From CALMEC01 sp964393105 (GTDB lineage Bacteria > Actinomycetota > Thermoleophilia > Miltoncostaeales > Miltoncostaeaceae), in assembly GCA_964393105.1 (NCBI GenBank), contig CAYMSM010000036.1:1-64000 (forward strand): DNA of 64,000 bases. The letters are read 5' to 3'. The notes beneath the pieces were generated by a model. That model made no database searches. It saw only the letters and a program-made list of their open reading frames with translations, and was not told where the DNA came from. The translations under genes and the position numbers were made by a program. The number at the start of each line of letters is the position of its first letter. Positions within the stretch are counted from its first letter, which is position 1. This document shows, in pieces, positions 63,137 through 64,000 of the stretch.

Positions 63137-63495
63137 GGGCCCGAAACAGTTTCGACGAGGTGGGACGGGAACGATCAGCGAGCCGCGGACCCGGTGGACC
63201 GCGTTAACAACCGGGACCAATGTAGCTGCGGACAACCGCCAGCTCGCTTACGCCGCCTAAACACCGGACGTAAGCCATCGGGCCCCCTGTGAGTCGCGAG
63301 GGGGATCCCCGGTGTCGATAGCGACTCTGGCCCCGAAGCAGCGGCTTCCGGCGGAGGGGCGAGATCTCAGGGAAGCCTGGCGGGGGGATGGTTGGCCGAC
63401 GGTGACGCCCTCCGCGAGAAAGTCATCGACGGCTGCGCTCGGAGAAGTCGTTTCACAAGCACTTTCGGACGCCGGGGCAGTACCGGCCGGGTCCA
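63137..63495 (+). ncRNA. ssrA: tmRNA (SsrA)
   Basis: 359 nt. 5' acceptor GGGCCCG (63137-63143) pairs with CGGGTCC (63488-63494, one G-U), followed by the conserved AACAGTTTCGACGAGG. A tag reading frame ADNRQLAYAA ends in TAA at 63257-63259, preceded by TAGCT as in other resume sites. After the stop, ACACCGG/CCGGTGT closes helix 5 (with GGGGGATCCC inside). The T-stem GCCGG/CCGGC is present, but its loop reads GGCAGTA rather than a TTCRANT loop. The 3' end is therefore less certain. From 63496 to 63660 I see nothing else. Confidence 0.85.
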
Positions 63496-63660
63496 CTCAC
63501 CGGGCGGGTTCTGGAGACAACCAGGACTCGCCGGCCAAGAGTGTGGGACCGCGACACGCCGTCAGGCTGATCCCGGCTGCCGCGTGCGCCCACCTCGGGC
63601 GGGGCTCTCCGATGGCCCAGGCCTGTGCGACGACCAGCGCAAGCGCGGCGGGGACGAAGA

Positions 63661-63900
63661 TCAGTCCAGGTCGGGTGGCGGATCGAAGTCGCCCGGGCGG
63701 GGGCGCAGGCGGAGGGCGACGAGGGTCAGCAGAATGCCTGCGACCAGGAACACGATGCCGCCGCCGACGAGGATGATGCGTTCCTGACGTTGCGCGGCGG
63801 TGATGACCGGTTCGTCCGGGAAGCTGCCGAACACGATCATCATCACGCCCGCGGGCACGGTGACCAGCGCCATCAGGCCAGTCACCATGAAGCCGATCAT
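63661..63900 (-). CDS. Small membrane protein of unknown function
   Basis: A 79-aa protein with two membrane helices (MVTGLMALVTVPAGVMMIVFG; IILVGGGIVFLVAGILLTLVAL) and a proline-rich, acidic C-terminus (PRPGDFDPPPDLD). ATG 63900 was chosen because it precedes the first helix; an upstream frame is open but lacks a signal. No recognised domain. It lies convergent to ssrA and near the window end. Confidence 0.6.
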   Translation of the reverse strand: MIGFMVTGLMALVTVPAGVMMIVFGSFPDEPVITAAQRQERIILVGGGIVFLVAGILLTLVALRLRPRPGDFDPPPDLD

Positions 63901-64000
63901 CCGTCGCACCGCACGAGCGTAGCCTGGAACCGGTGTTCGACCGACGCGCCCGTGCAGACTGGTGACGTGCACGCCTCCAGTGCGGACACGACAGAGGCCC

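Overview
This is a strongly GC-rich bacterial chromosome segment with heavy use of GTG starts and tight 4-base gene overlaps. The order comF-hpf-secA-prfB-ftsE-ftsX-ctp-rnr-smpB, an HU protein, a CbiQ/CbiO-type biotin transporter and the absence of any outer-membrane gene point to an actinomycete-like organism. My best guess is Actinomycetota, perhaps class Thermoleophilia, but I see no 16S rRNA to settle it.

Layout. 0.1-6.4 kb: a branched-chain/aryl amino-acid degradation operon on the minus strand (fused 2-oxoacid ferredoxin oxidoreductase, Leu/Val/Phe dehydrogenase, acyl-CoA dehydrogenase) with a divergent Lrp/AsnC regulator. 6.4-10.6 kb: a hypothetical gene, a nitroreductase, a secreted two-repeat protein, tRNA-Arg(TCT) and an enolase-superfamily enzyme. 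10.7-15.5 kb: three-gene proton-translocating transhydrogenase, an MBL-rhodanese-rhodanese sulfur enzyme and HU. 15.6-19.1 kb: a damaged lipid region (N-terminally short desaturase abutting a cyclopropane synthase remnant, a frameshifted SDR, an NAD-binding DUF2867 protein). 19.5-25.3 kb: nagA, siroheme synthesis (SUMT plus Met8-like), a TauE-type exporter and sulfate activation (cysD, cysN). 25.4-32.2 kb: a Bax-inhibitor-1 membrane protein, birA, and a divergent biotin operon (bioY, acyl-CoA ligase, odd thiolase, bioM, bioN, hotdog protein). 32.3-34.8 kb: broken lipoprotein gene, MazEF-type toxin-antitoxin, MFS transporter. 35.0-44.0 kb: an envelope-sugar operon (M20 hydrolase, LytR-CpsA-Psr protein, UDP-glucose dehydrogenase carrying an intein, sugar nucleotidyltransferase, PGI/PMI, mtnA). 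44.3-46.1 kb: MBL hydrolase and Ca2+/H+ antiporter. 46.3-57.8 kb: the core housekeeping run, including prfB with a programmed +1 frameshift. 58.0-64.0 kb: a membrane protein, lutABC, an IS1380-family element, a TIR-bearing repeat and tmRNA (ssrA).

The most notable items are: the intein at the catalytic cysteine of UDP-glucose dehydrogenase; two short dispersed repeat families with no protein of their own (a TIR-bearing family at 1-144, 19171-19263 and 62788-63036, and a 70-78 bp intergenic element at 32290-32361, 44095-44168 and 57895-57972); a 97-bp tandem duplication between ftsX and ctp bracketed by hairpins with identical stems; a biotin-uptake operon with embedded acyl-CoA enzymes, whose thiolase lacks two canonical catalytic residues; and four genes whose only sensible start codon at a 4-base overlap is non-canonical (CTG three times, ATA once).

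Limits: everything was read by eye from sequence and translated frames, without database searches. Gene starts lacking an RBS, exact repeat ends and the tmRNA 3' end are the least certain points. The clustered frameshifts at 16.4-17.4 kb and 32.4-32.7 kb could be real decay or sequencing/assembly error.
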